Origin: Acetobacter oryzoeni
Lineage (GTDB): Bacteria > Pseudomonadota > Alphaproteobacteria > Acetobacterales > Acetobacteraceae
Assembly: GCF_004014775.2 (NCBI RefSeq)
Contig: NZ_CP042808.1
Location: forward strand, 1,240,001 to 1,304,000
Reading direction: 5' to 3'
DNA: 64,000 nucleotides
The notes below the pieces were generated by a model, which did not search any database, was not told the origin of the DNA, and was given only the letters and a program-made list of their open reading frames with translations. This document shows positions 30,774 through 39,951 of the stretch, piece by piece; positions within the stretch are counted from its first letter, which is position 1; every line of letters starts with the position of its first letter. The position numbers and the translations under genes were made by a program.

Positions 30774-31757
30774 GTGAAAACTCCTGCCAAAATTGCAATC
30801 ATCGCTGTTTCTCTCTTTGCAGTCGCGGGCGGGGCCTTCGCATGGCATGAACATCAAGTCGCTCAAAGTGTGCCAGATGGCATTATTTACGGAAACGGGC
30901 GGTTGGAATTTACCCGTGTGGATGTGGCCGTGAAATATCCGGGGCGCATTACGCAATTATTGGCGCAGGAAGGGGACACCGTAACCTCCGGTCAGATTCT
31001 TGCGCAGGAAGATAAGGCAACCATTCAGGCGCAATACGATCAGGCAAGTGCACAGCAAAATCGCGCAGCAAGTGCGGCAGGCCGAGCCTCGGCTGAGCTT
31101 GTGGCGCGTCAGGCAGCCTTGCAGCTTGCACGTGATGAATTGCGGCACGCCCAGAAAATGCGGCAGCAAAACCTTGTTTCCGATATGGAGGTTACGCAAC
31201 GGCGCACGCAGGTTGAAACTGCACAGGCTGCGGTAAATGCGGCCTCTCAGGCGGTACAGGAAGCCGTGCATGCCAAAGAGGGTGCCGCAGCGCAGGTCAA
31301 TCAGGTTCAGACTGTTCTGGATGATATGACCATTCGCGCCCCTGTTTCTGGCCGGATTGAATACCGTGTTATTGAAACGGGAAGTGTTCTGCCGCCGGGT
31401 GGGCGTGTGTACTCCATGCTGGATCCGGTGGATCCTTACATGACGCTGTTTTTCCCCACCGCATCTATTAGCAATCTGAAAATAGGTGATGAAGCGCGCA
31501 TCCGGTTTGATGGAATGGATACGCCTGTTGCGGCCACTGTTTCCTTTATTGATAGTCAGGCCCAGTTCACCCCCAAATATGTGGAAACAGCCACCGAGCG
31601 TGAACAACTTGTATACCGCGTGAAACTGCGCGTAACCGCAGATGAGCAGAAGAAACTCGGCACATGGTTAAAAGCCGGAATGACAGGTGAAGGTTATATC
31701 AAGCAACGGCCAGATGCCGCATGGCCTAAAGCAGCACTGTCTGGCGATGCCAGATAA
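30774..31757 (+). CDS. HlyD-family periplasmic adaptor of ABC exporter
   Basis: About 327 residues from a GTG start that has AAGG upstream. A single N-terminal membrane helix (IAIIAVSLFAVAGGAFAW) is followed by a lipoyl/barrel-sandwich half, a long coiled coil (residues about 80-180, rich in Ala/Gln/Glu), the second lipoyl half (MTIRAPVSGRIEYRVIE) and a beta-barrel domain. It bridges the inner-membrane permeases and the outer-membrane factor. It overlaps the next gene by one base (TAATG). Confidence 0.93.
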   Translation: MKTPAKIAIIAVSLFAVAGGAFAWHEHQVAQSVPDGIIYGNGRLEFTRVDVAVKYPGRITQLLAQEGDTVTSGQILAQEDKATIQAQYDQASAQQNRAASAAGRASAELVARQAALQLARDELRHAQKMRQQNLVSDMEVTQRRTQVETAQAAVNAASQAVQEAVHAKEGAAAQVNQVQTVLDDMTIRAPVSGRIEYRVIETGSVLPPGGRVYSMLDPVDPYMTLFFPTASISNLKIGDEARIRFDGMDTPVAATVSFIDSQAQFTPKYVETATEREQLVYRVKLRVTADEQKKLGTWLKAGMTGEGYIKQRPDAAWPKAALSGDAR

Positions 31758-34492
31758 TGGGGGCATCTGCTTCTGAAATTCGTGTTGAAGGTGTAAGCCA
31801 TGCTTATGGTGGGCGTGATGTTCTGCACGATATTTCCCTTACCCTTCCCGCAGGGCAAACCATTGCGTTTATTGGGCCGGATGGTGTTGGTAAATCAACA
31901 CTTCTGGGGCTGATTGCGGGGGTTCGGCATCTTCAGCGTGGGGCCATTCACACACTTGGTGTGGATATCAGCAACAGAGCCGAGCGAGAGGCTTTTCTTT
32001 CTCGCCTGGCTTTTATGCCGCAAGGGTTGGGCAAGAACCTCTACCCTACCCTTTCTGTGCGTGAGAATATCGACTTTTTTGGTCGGCTGTTTGCGTTGGA
32101 TGCCACAACCCGCGCCAACCGTATTACGCATCTGCTGGATGCTACCGGTCTTGCGCCTTTTCCAGACAGACCTGCAGGCCACCTTTCTGGCGGTATGAAG
32201 CAAAAGGTCAGCCTTTGCTGCTCCTTGGTGCATGAGCCAGACTTGCTTATTCTTGATGAACCCACAACGGGGGTGGATCCACTTTCCCGGCGTCAGTTTT
32301 GGGCGTTGGTGGAGCAAATGCGGGCTGAGCGCCCCTCCATGACCGTTATTGTTTCTACCGCTTATATGGATGAAGCCGAGCGGTTTTCATGGCTGGTGGC
32401 CATGAATGACGGGCGTATTCTGGCCTCTGGCCCCACAGATGAGGTGAAGAAGCAGACCCACACCACAACGGTGGAAGCTGCGTACATCTCACTTTTGCCT
32501 GCGGCGGATCAGAAGGAAATTTCTGATTTTGCAATTCCGCCTTATCAGGATGATGGCAGCCCCCCGGTTATTGATGCTGAAAACCTGACGCGTAAATTTG
32601 GATCTTTCACGGCGGTTGACCATGTGAGCTTCCGTATCCGCCGAGGTGAGATTTTCGGGTTTTTGGGCTCTAATGGCTGCGGTAAATCCACCACCATGAA
32701 AATGCTGACAGGGCTGCTGGATATTACCAGCGGCACAGCAACCCTGTTTGGCCGCCCGATAACACCGGGAGACATGAAAACGCGTATGCGTATTGGCTAC
32801 ATGTCTCAGGGTTTTTCTTTGTATGAAGAACTGACGGTACGCCAGAACCTGATGTTGCAGGCAGAGCTTTTTCAGCTTTCCTCAACCGAGGCCAAACAGC
32901 GTGTTGAAAACATGCTGCAAAGCTTTCAGTTGGCAGATGAGGCCGATAGCCGCCCAACGGGCTTGCCCTTGGGGTTTCGGCAACGGCTGCAACTTGCCGC
33001 CGCCTGCATTAACAACCCGGATATTCTTATTCTGGATGAGCCAACTTCTGGCGTGGACCCGGCCGCGCGAGACATGTTCTGGAAGCACCTTGTAGCGCTT
33101 TCACGCCAGAAACATGTGACCATTTTTGTTTCCACACACTTCATGAACGAAGCCGCCCGGTGTGACCGTATTTCCCTTATGGATAAGGGTAAGGTGCTGG
33201 CTATGGGCACCCCTGCCGAGATTACGAAGGAGGAAGGTGCCTCCACTCTGGAAGATGCGTTTATTTCATGCCTGGAAAAAGCAGGTAATTCCATAGCTGT
33301 TGCCAAGCCTCAGCAGGCTGCCGCAGCAGCAACGGGTGCAATGCGCACAATACCGCCCTACATCCGCTGGTTTTCACGCTGTTGGGCTTTTGCACGGCGT
33401 GAGGCTGTGGAACTGATGCGTGACCGCCTGCGGTTGATGTTCGCCATTCTTGGCCCGACCATTCTACTGCTGATTTCAGCTTATAGTATCTCGTTCGATA
33501 TCAACACCATTCGCTACACTGTGGTAGATTACGATCATACCCATGCCAGCCGTGAACTGGTGGAGCAGTTTCGGGGCTCTCGTTATTTTCAGGAAACCGC
33601 GTTTTCACCAGATCGCGAAACACTGGAAACACGCATACGCCATGGGCAGGTTGCAATGGGGTTGGATATCCCGCCCGGTTTTGGCCGAGATGTTGCCGCA
33701 GGGCGTAACCCGGCCATTGGGGTGGTTATTGATGGCTCCATGCCCTTTTTAAGCGCCAATGTGCGCTCTTACACAGATGCCGTGCTGTTAACCTATATGG
33801 CGAATATGCAAAAAACACTGCCGGCATCCGTAACACCTAGCCTGATACCCGTAAGCATAGTGCCGCGCTTTGTGTACAATCAGGAATTCCGCAGCATTTT
33901 TGCCATGACCCCCGGCACCATCATGCTGGCGCTTATTCTTGTTCCCACCATGCTGACAGCTCTTGGTGTTGTGCGGGAAAAGGAAATTGGTTCCATTATG
34001 AACCTATATGCCTCCCCTGCCAGTTCCGGGCAGTATCTGGTGGGCAAGCAACTGCCTTACGTGGCATTGGCTGTTATGGCTTATCTGGTGCTGGTGGCGC
34101 TTTCTGTTACCGTTCTGGGGGTGCCGCTTAAAGGCTCTTTTATAGGGCTGAGCATTGGGGCCACGCTGTATATTCTAGCAAGCACCGGGCTGGGGCTGCT
34201 GATTTCAACTTTTGTCAGTTCTCAGGTGGCGGCTATTTTTGGTACGGCCATTATCTGCCTGATTATGTCTGCCAATTTTTCTGGTCTGCTGTATCCGGTT
34301 TCAACGCTTACCGGGTTTACCTATTATCTGGGCAAATCTTTCCCGGCTTCGTGGTTTCAGCTTATTAGCCTTGGCAGTTTCACCAAGGGATTGGGTATTA
34401 AATCCTTTCTTTCCATGTATCTGGCACTGGGTGGTTTTGCCGCGCTTTACATGGTGGGGGCACGCCTTTTCTTGAAAAAGCAGGATACGTGA
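31757..34492 (+). CDS. ABC exporter: two fused ATPase domains plus ABC-2 permease
   Basis: A 911-residue fusion. ATPase domain 1 (residues about 5-230) has GPDGVGKST, LSGGMKQKVSLCCSLV and LLILDEPTTGVDP. Domain 2 (about 275-500) has GSNGCGKST, a degenerate signature LPLGFRQRLQLAAAC and LILDEPTSGVDP. The C-terminal permease (about 540-911) begins with one helix, then a large periplasmic loop, and ends with five or six helices. The architecture matches the YhiH/RbbA-type and YbhF-type exporters. It pumps drugs or similar compounds with the HlyD adaptor, the second permease and the outer-membrane factor that follow. The signature change in domain 2 (GF in place of GG) may make it catalytically weaker. 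Confidence 0.92.
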   Translation: MGASASEIRVEGVSHAYGGRDVLHDISLTLPAGQTIAFIGPDGVGKSTLLGLIAGVRHLQRGAIHTLGVDISNRAEREAFLSRLAFMPQGLGKNLYPTLSVRENIDFFGRLFALDATTRANRITHLLDATGLAPFPDRPAGHLSGGMKQKVSLCCSLVHEPDLLILDEPTTGVDPLSRRQFWALVEQMRAERPSMTVIVSTAYMDEAERFSWLVAMNDGRILASGPTDEVKKQTHTTTVEAAYISLLPAADQKEISDFAIPPYQDDGSPPVIDAENLTRKFGSFTAVDHVSFRIRRGEIFGFLGSNGCGKSTTMKMLTGLLDITSGTATLFGRPITPGDMKTRMRIGYMSQGFSLYEELTVRQNLMLQAELFQLSSTEAKQRVENMLQSFQLADEADSRPTGLPLGFRQRLQLAAACINNPDILILDEPTSGVDPAARDMFWKHLVALSRQKHVTIFVSTHFMNEAARCDRISLMDKGKVLAMGTPAEITKEEGASTLEDAFISCLEKAGNSIAVAKPQQAAAAATGAMRTIPPYIRWFSRCWAFARREAVELMRDRLRLMFAILGPTILLLISAYSISFDINTIRYTVVDYDHTHASRELVEQFRGSRYFQETAFSPDRETLETRIRHGQVAMGLDIPPGFGRDVAAGRNPAIGVVIDGSMPFLSANVRSYTDAVLLTYMANMQKTLPASVTPSLIPVSIVPRFVYNQEFRSIFAMTPGTIMLALILVPTMLTALGVVREKEIGSIMNLYASPASSGQYLVGKQLPYVALAVMAYLVLVALSVTVLGVPLKGSFIGLSIGATLYILASTGLGLLISTFVSSQVAAIFGTAIICLIMSANFSGLLYPVSTLTGFTYYLGKSFPASWFQLISLGSFTKGLGIKSFLSMYLALGGFAALYMVGARLFLKKQDT

Positions 34493-35619
34493 TGCTGCGC
34501 TGGCTCATAAATGTCGGCCTGCTGTGCCGCAAGGAATTCCACAGCCTGATGCGTGATTTTGTGCTGATGGGTCTGATTGTTTTTGCATTTTCTGCGGCCA
34601 TTGTTCTGGTGGCGCATGGGGTGCGTGTGGATGTTGCAAACGCAACAGTTGCGTTTATTGATGAAGACCACTCAGCCCTTTCACGCCAGTTACGTTCTGT
34701 TGTGCTGCCGCCTTACTTCAAGCCCCCTACCCTAACCAACCGTATTGACGGCAAAACGGGCATGGATAACGGAACCTACAATTTCGTTATTGATATTCCA
34801 CCGCGTTTTGAAGCCGATGTGCTGGCAGGCCGCACGCCACAGATACAGGAACTGATTGACGCCACGGCCATGACGCAGGCCGGGCTTGGCAGTGTTTATC
34901 TGCAACAGATTTTTCTGGGTGAAGTAGAGGCGCAGCTCCATTCCCCCGATATCAACAAGCTGATGCCGTTTCACCCTGAAAGCCGCATCCGTTTTAACCC
35001 GAATAGTGAATCTGCATGGTTTACGTCTGTTATGCAGGTTGTCACCAACGCAACAATTCTTTCCATCGTGCTGGTTGGGGCTGCGGTTATTCGTGAGCGT
35101 GAGCACGGCACCATTGAGCACCTGCTTGTTCTGCCCGTTTCCGCCAGCCAGATTGCTATTGGGAAAATTCTGGCAAATGGTGCTGTTATCTTTGTAGCCA
35201 GCATGCTTTCCCTTTGGGTTATTGTGCATATCGGGCTGGCTGTGCCTATTTCTGGCTCGCCTTTACTGTTTGCCGCCTGCCTTATTTTATACCTGTTTTC
35301 GGTAACATCTCTGGGGATGATGCTGGCCACCATTGCGCCCACCATGCCGCAGTTTGGGCTTTTGGTCGTGCCGGTTTATGCCGTGGCCTACCTGCTTTCT
35401 GGCGCGGCAACACCAGTGGAAAGTATGCCAGAGGCTGTGCAATCCTTGGTGCGGTTTTTCCCTACCACGCAATTTGTCAAAATCTCACAATCCATTCTGT
35501 ATCGCGGTGCGGGGCTGGAAAGCATCTGGCCTTCGCTACTGGCTATTGTGTTCTCTTCTACTCTCTTTCTTGCCATGGCGCTGCTTCGCTTCCGTTCCAT
35601 GCTTGCCCGCCAGGATTGA
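34492..35619 (+). CDS. ABC-2 type permease of exporter
   Basis: About 375 residues, homologous to the permease half of the preceding gene. It has an N-terminal helix, a large periplasmic domain (residues about 45-175) and a C-terminal block of helices with REREHGTIEHLLVLPVSASQ, a hallmark of ABC-2 permeases. It forms a heterodimer with the preceding protein. Its ATG overlaps the previous stop (TGATG), so it is translationally coupled. A GTG one codon earlier is inside the previous gene and is not used. Confidence 0.93.
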   Translation: MLRWLINVGLLCRKEFHSLMRDFVLMGLIVFAFSAAIVLVAHGVRVDVANATVAFIDEDHSALSRQLRSVVLPPYFKPPTLTNRIDGKTGMDNGTYNFVIDIPPRFEADVLAGRTPQIQELIDATAMTQAGLGSVYLQQIFLGEVEAQLHSPDINKLMPFHPESRIRFNPNSESAWFTSVMQVVTNATILSIVLVGAAVIREREHGTIEHLLVLPVSASQIAIGKILANGAVIFVASMLSLWVIVHIGLAVPISGSPLLFAACLILYLFSVTSLGMMLATIAPTMPQFGLLVVPVYAVAYLLSGAATPVESMPEAVQSLVRFFPTTQFVKISQSILYRGAGLESIWPSLLAIVFSSTLFLAMALLRFRSMLARQD

Positions 35620-37071
35620 ATGCTGATGTTTCTTTCTTCCTTTTCTACGCGCTTATTGTTCAGCACTCTTCTATGCACTGGCTTGGTGGCGTGCTCTCCT
35701 TTCCATACCAAACTGCCGCCTTCCCACGTGGTGGTTCCGGCGCAGTTCAGTGCCACACCGCAGGATGCACAACCTACGGACCTGACAAACTGGTGGACAG
35801 CGTGGCAGGATCCGTTGCTTGATCAGCTTGTGCAAAATGCGTTAGCCGCCAACCCGGAAATACGCATGGCGCAAGAGCGCGTGCAGGAATCTCGCGCCTA
35901 TACCCAAATGGCCAAATCCGCCCTGTATCCCACCATTGGCGCAACAGGCGGCATGATGGGTAGTGGTGTAGATTGGCGTCACCCGGTGCCACCCCTTATG
36001 AAAATGGCAGACCCAGACATTCAGGACCCGGCAACGGATGGGCATCTGGCCGGCATAACTATGGCGTGGGAGCCAGATATCTGGGGCCGCAACCGCGCCC
36101 GCAAACGGGCTGCGCAACATATGGCCTTGGCGGCGGCAGATGTGCTGCATGGCACACATATGGCCATTGCGGCAGATGTGGCTGCTAATTACCTTACTGC
36201 CCGCGGGCTGCAACAGCGTATTGCGTTGCTGGATCAATCTGCCCGCACGCTGCAGGAGCTTTTGCATTATGCCTCAGCTCGGTTTGATGCCGGCCAGACA
36301 ACACGGGCTGATCTGGAAACCATAACGGCCCAGATCAATCAGGTACAAGCGCAACGGCCATTACTGGTTGCCGCGTTTGATGCGTGCCGGCATCGGCTGG
36401 CTATTCTATCCGGCCTCCCGCCGGAACAGGCGCCTGATCTGTCAGCGCCGGCGCAATACCGAGTGCCAGCGCCACCTGCTACCGAATTGCCTTCTACAGT
36501 GCTGGACCGCAGGCCAGATGTGTTGTTGCAAAAGAATATTGTGCAAGCCAATCTGGAGCGGTTGATCAGCACAAAAACAGATTTGCTGCCACGGTTTGGG
36601 TTAGAGTTTTTTGGTGGCGATGGGCGCTTGCGGTTTGATGGTATTCCGGGTGTATCCGGCTCTGGCGGGCTTATGGCTGTTAATGCCTATCTGCCTATTT
36701 TTACGGCTGGGCGCATACAGGCCAAGATACGCGCGGCGGACTCTCAGCTAAAGCAGGCTGTGGCATCGTATGATCAAACGGTTCTGACAGCTTTGGCAGA
36801 GGTGGAAGACGCTTATGAAAGCCGTTCCAGCGCAGACCAGAACATTGCCAGCCTGAGTGGAGAAGTTTCATCCCTCTCTCTCGCCACAACTCAGGCGCAG
36901 GGCCTTTACGAGGGCGGGCAGTTTACCATGCAGGATATTCTGACTACCCGGATAAAAAAGATTTCCGCACAGGATGAACTGGCAAGTGCCCAAACCCGGC
37001 AGGCTTTGGCAACAGTGCGCCTTGCGCGGGCTTTGGGCGGTGGCTGGGATACGCAAACAACCAAGCGGTAA
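35620..37071 (+). CDS. NodT-family outer-membrane lipoprotein (efflux outer-membrane factor)
   Basis: 483 residues. A lipoprotein signal ends in the lipobox LVAC with C25 as the lipid-modified residue. The mature chain shows two tandem TolC-type repeats, each with a coiled-coil region, and characteristic segments TNWWTAWQDPLLDQLVQNAL, AAADVAANYLTARGLQQRI, LDRRPDVLLQKNIVQANLE and LPIFTAGRIQAKIRAADSQ. It forms the outer-membrane channel of the exporter encoded just upstream; its ATG follows the previous stop directly (TGAATG). Confidence 0.93.
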   Translation: MLMFLSSFSTRLLFSTLLCTGLVACSPFHTKLPPSHVVVPAQFSATPQDAQPTDLTNWWTAWQDPLLDQLVQNALAANPEIRMAQERVQESRAYTQMAKSALYPTIGATGGMMGSGVDWRHPVPPLMKMADPDIQDPATDGHLAGITMAWEPDIWGRNRARKRAAQHMALAAADVLHGTHMAIAADVAANYLTARGLQQRIALLDQSARTLQELLHYASARFDAGQTTRADLETITAQINQVQAQRPLLVAAFDACRHRLAILSGLPPEQAPDLSAPAQYRVPAPPATELPSTVLDRRPDVLLQKNIVQANLERLISTKTDLLPRFGLEFFGGDGRLRFDGIPGVSGSGGLMAVNAYLPIFTAGRIQAKIRAADSQLKQAVASYDQTVLTALAEVEDAYESRSSADQNIASLSGEVSSLSLATTQAQGLYEGGQFTMQDILTTRIKKISAQDELASAQTRQALATVRLARALGGGWDTQTTKR

Positions 37072-37099
37072 AAGCCTAGCGCCCATTGCTGTGCTTTTA
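37069..37099. terminator. Weak bidirectional hairpin enclosing both stop codons
   Basis: TAAAAGC (37069-37075) and GCTTTTA (37093-37099) are complementary around a 17-base loop. The left TAA is the stop of the outer-membrane-factor gene and the right arm carries the complementary TAA of the leftward LysR gene. The seven-base stem is AT-rich and weak. Confidence 0.4.
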
Positions 37100-37996
37100 G
37101 GTCTGAACTTTGCTGGATTGGGCAATTAAATCCAACAGAGCTTCTGCTGCCGGGCTGCGATAACGCTCCTTATGCCGCAAGCCATAAAAGAAGCGTGTGC
37201 CCAACGCTTGGGGCACGGCATGCAACGTGCCCGCCTGCACGGCGGGTGCAATGACGAGCGCAGAAAGAGCACCAATACCAGCCCCTGCCTCAATGGCAGT
37301 GCGCACACTCTCGTTAGAAGGCAACACAAGCGTTACATCCAGTTCTGCCGGGTCTATGCCGTGTTGGCGTAAAGCGTGTTCCAGTGTGGTACGGGTGCCA
37401 GAACCCGGTTCACGCATGACCCATTTGGCAGATCGAAGCCACGTGGCATCTATAGTGTCAGGTACATGTGCATCGGCTTGCACAATGCTCAGGCTATCTG
37501 TTGCAACGGGCCATTGCGCTAAGGCGGGATCATCCACCAGCCCTTCTACAATACCCAAATCAACTTCACCGTTTTTAACGCGATGTGCTGCTTCTTCTGT
37601 GTTGCTGATGGCAATATCCATAACAATTTGCGGATATTGCCGGTGGAATTTTACCAAAAGCGCTGGCAGCCAATAGGCAGCAATAGTCTGGCTGGCAACA
37701 ACGCGTAATGTCCCTTGCTTTAGCCCGCTAAAAGCTTCCAGCATGTTTTCGGCCGTTTCTGCCTGCGCCAGAACTGCACGTGCTTCTGGTAAAAACAGAC
37801 GGCCTGCTTCTGTGAGGCAAATGCCACGCCCAACACGGTGAAACAGCTTGACCCCATGCTGTTCTTCCAGCGTGGCAATGGCGGCAGATACGGCGGATTG
37901 CGTAACATGCAGAGCCTTGCTGGCCGCAGTAACGTGCTCGCGCTCTGCAACTGCAATAAAAAAGCGAAGTTGTTCTAGTGTCATGCCTGATTTCAT
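37097..37996 (-). CDS. LysR-family regulator next to yeiH
   Basis: 299 residues. The helix-turn-helix lies in VTAASKALHVTQSAVSAAIA (residues about 21-40) and the effector domain follows from residue 90. It is convergent with the exporter operon and divergent, with a 98-base gap, from the UPF0324 gene at 38095. This LysR/YeiH pairing is common and suggests that it controls that gene. The effector is unknown. Confidence 0.9.
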   Translation of the reverse strand: MKSGMTLEQLRFFIAVAEREHVTAASKALHVTQSAVSAAIATLEEQHGVKLFHRVGRGICLTEAGRLFLPEARAVLAQAETAENMLEAFSGLKQGTLRVVASQTIAAYWLPALLVKFHRQYPQIVMDIAISNTEEAAHRVKNGEVDLGIVEGLVDDPALAQWPVATDSLSIVQADAHVPDTIDATWLRSAKWVMREPGSGTRTTLEHALRQHGIDPAELDVTLVLPSNESVRTAIEAGAGIGALSALVIAPAVQAGTLHAVPQALGTRFFYGLRHKERYRSPAAEALLDLIAQSSKVQT

Positions 37997-38094
37997 ACTT
38001 CAATCAATCATAATTTTCGATTGGAATGAATAGAATAATGAGTTGGAGTGATGAAATGGCTTTCCCTTATTTTTGCGCAGAAAGGGAAATTGCC

Positions 38095-39150
38095 ATGTTC
38101 ACCACATCTCAGGCGCAGCCACTACTATTCAAACAGCGTATATTGGACGTTATCAGCCATAATCTCCCTGGTGTTTTATTGTGCTTGGGTATTACGGGCA
38201 TTGCTTACCTTTGCCAGCAGGTTGAAGGATTTTTATTTGGGAAAATCTGGCTGGAAATGCTCAATCTGGCACTTATTGCCGGTGTTGTGGTGCGGGCTAT
38301 GCATAAGCCAGATCATCTGTGGCAGCCGGGTATCAGAACATGCTCCAAAACGCTTTTGAACATCGGGATTGTGCTGCTTGGGGCTTCTTTTAGCATTGAT
38401 GCCGCATTTGCTGCCGGGCCATGGCTTTTGGTTGGCGTTATGGGGCTGGTGGCATTTAGCCTGATATTTACCAGCTGCATTGGCCGCTTGGTGGGGTTAC
38501 CTTTACCCCAAACTCTACTGGTAGCTTGCGGAAACTCCATCTGCGGCAATTCGGCCATTATGGCGGCAGCCCCCACCATTCATGCCAAAGATGAAGATAT
38601 TGGCGCAACTATTGCCTTTACGGCAGCAGGTGGCCTGATACTGGTTGTGGGTTTGCCACTTGTAGCGCCCTTTCTGCCCCTAGATAGCCGCACCGGTGGC
38701 GCCCTTGCCGGGCTAACGGTTTATGCCGTGCCCCAGGTTGCTGCTGCGGCCTCGGCTTTTGGCGGTAATGCGGGCCATATTGGTATGCTGGTGAAGCTGA
38801 TGCGTGTGTTGATGTTGGGGCCAGTGTGTATTGTCCTTTCCATACTTCATGCACGTTTCAACCGTGGAAAAGTGCAGCATACGCATCGTGCTCCGCAGAT
38901 GGTGCCATGGTACATTGTTGGCTTTATTGTCATGATGATTGCGCGTTCCGTGAACGTTATTCCGCATGAACTCATTGCGCCGTTAAGCTTTACAGCCAAT
39001 TTTTTAACCATTCTGGCCATGGCTGCGTTGGGCTTGTGCATAGACATACGTTCGGTTTTTCGGGCGGGCCGTCCACTGCTTCTGACGGAAGGGTTTTCTC
39101 TGCTCGGGCTGATTTGTGCCAGTATGTTACTGCTTAAAGTCATGTTCTAG
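38095..39150 (+). CDS. YeiH/UPF0324-family membrane transporter
   Basis: About 351 residues with roughly ten hydrophobic segments. The start at 38095 has AGGGAAA upstream; the open frame extends back to 38026 without a ribosome site. The family is recognised by GIVLLGASFSIDAAF, ACGNSICGNSAIMAAAPTIH (with its CGNSxCGN signature), FTAAGGLILVVGLPLVAP and LTVYAVPQVAAAASAFG. YeiH-family proteins are proposed exporters of sulfate or other anions; the substrate here is not known. A divergent LysR gene is its likely regulator. Confidence 0.88.
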   Translation: MFTTSQAQPLLFKQRILDVISHNLPGVLLCLGITGIAYLCQQVEGFLFGKIWLEMLNLALIAGVVVRAMHKPDHLWQPGIRTCSKTLLNIGIVLLGASFSIDAAFAAGPWLLVGVMGLVAFSLIFTSCIGRLVGLPLPQTLLVACGNSICGNSAIMAAAPTIHAKDEDIGATIAFTAAGGLILVVGLPLVAPFLPLDSRTGGALAGLTVYAVPQVAAAASAFGGNAGHIGMLVKLMRVLMLGPVCIVLSILHARFNRGKVQHTHRAPQMVPWYIVGFIVMMIARSVNVIPHELIAPLSFTANFLTILAMAALGLCIDIRSVFRAGRPLLLTEGFSLLGLICASMLLLKVMF

Positions 39151-39177
39151 AACAGCCATCAGCATCGGGAGCCCATA

Positions 39178-39876
39178 TTGCATAATCTAGACTTCAGTTC
39201 ATGGCACAGCTTCCTGTTCACCATGATTGGGCTCTCGCTCATTACCCTGATTGGTGTGGGCATCAGACTGTTGATGATGGTGCTCATCCAGCAGCGGCGA
39301 GAGCGTATGAACCGCCAGATCAATGAACGTTTGCGCACATTGATTGCAGCCTACCGCACATTGGGTGGCTCTTTTACCGGAGATCTGGCGGTAGACCCGC
39401 GGCATAAGCGAGATTTCCGTGTTATGGCGGACACGGATGCCACAACAACCACTTCCATATTGGAAGATGCCAATGCATCAGACCGGGCACGGCGTATTCG
39501 TGATGCTGTAGAGGCAGCTTTATCCGACATCATTCTTCTGGGTACGGAAGAACATGTGCGTTTAGCAGAACATGCGGCGCGTGAACTGGTAGCAGGCCAG
39601 CGGGTGCATACGCATGATCTGGTTGTATCCTTGCGTAATTTTGTAAGGCAGGCGCTGGATCTTGCCCCTATTCCATCTGATCTGAGTATTCCCACACAAG
39701 GCCCAACCCGCGTGCAGGCTTCTGGTGGCAAAGGGAAAGATGGTGGAGCAGAAAAAGCCGGTGGCGGCGGGGGTGGTAATGGTGGAGGTGGCGGTATGCA
39801 GGGCGGTGGCGATATGGCCATAACCGGCAGCCACACCGCAGATAATCAGGACTCAATCACCCCTTCAGGGCATTAA
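39178..39876 (+). CDS. Membrane-anchored protein with glycine-rich tail, unknown function
   Basis: 232 residues from a TTG start with GGGAG six bases upstream. One hydrophobic segment (SFLFTMIGLSLITLIGVGIRL, residues about 11-31) is followed by a basic stretch (QQRRERMNRQ) and a helical soluble region of about 150 residues. From residue 190 the tail is rich in glycine, with runs of five Gly, then a Ser/Thr-rich end. I do not recognise the family. It follows yeiH by 27 bases on the same strand and could share its transcript. The glycine tail may be disordered. Confidence 0.7.
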   Translation: MHNLDFSSWHSFLFTMIGLSLITLIGVGIRLLMMVLIQQRRERMNRQINERLRTLIAAYRTLGGSFTGDLAVDPRHKRDFRVMADTDATTTTSILEDANASDRARRIRDAVEAALSDIILLGTEEHVRLAEHAARELVAGQRVHTHDLVVSLRNFVRQALDLAPIPSDLSIPTQGPTRVQASGGKGKDGGAEKAGGGGGGNGGGGGMQGGGDMAITGSHTADNQDSITPSGH

Positions 39877-39915
39877 ATACTGCTAAGTCGGATGACGTAA
39901 TGTCTAAATTATAAA

Positions 39916-39941
39916 GGATGCAGAAGTTTCCCTCTGCATCC
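39916..39941. terminator. Bidirectional terminator between glycine-rich gene and shc
   Basis: GGATGCAGA (39916-39924) and TCTGCATCC (39933-39941) form a perfect nine-base stem with an eight-base loop. Both sides are followed by T-rich stretches on their strand, consistent with service to the two convergent genes. Confidence 0.7.
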
Positions 39942-39951
39942 TTGTTGTAAG

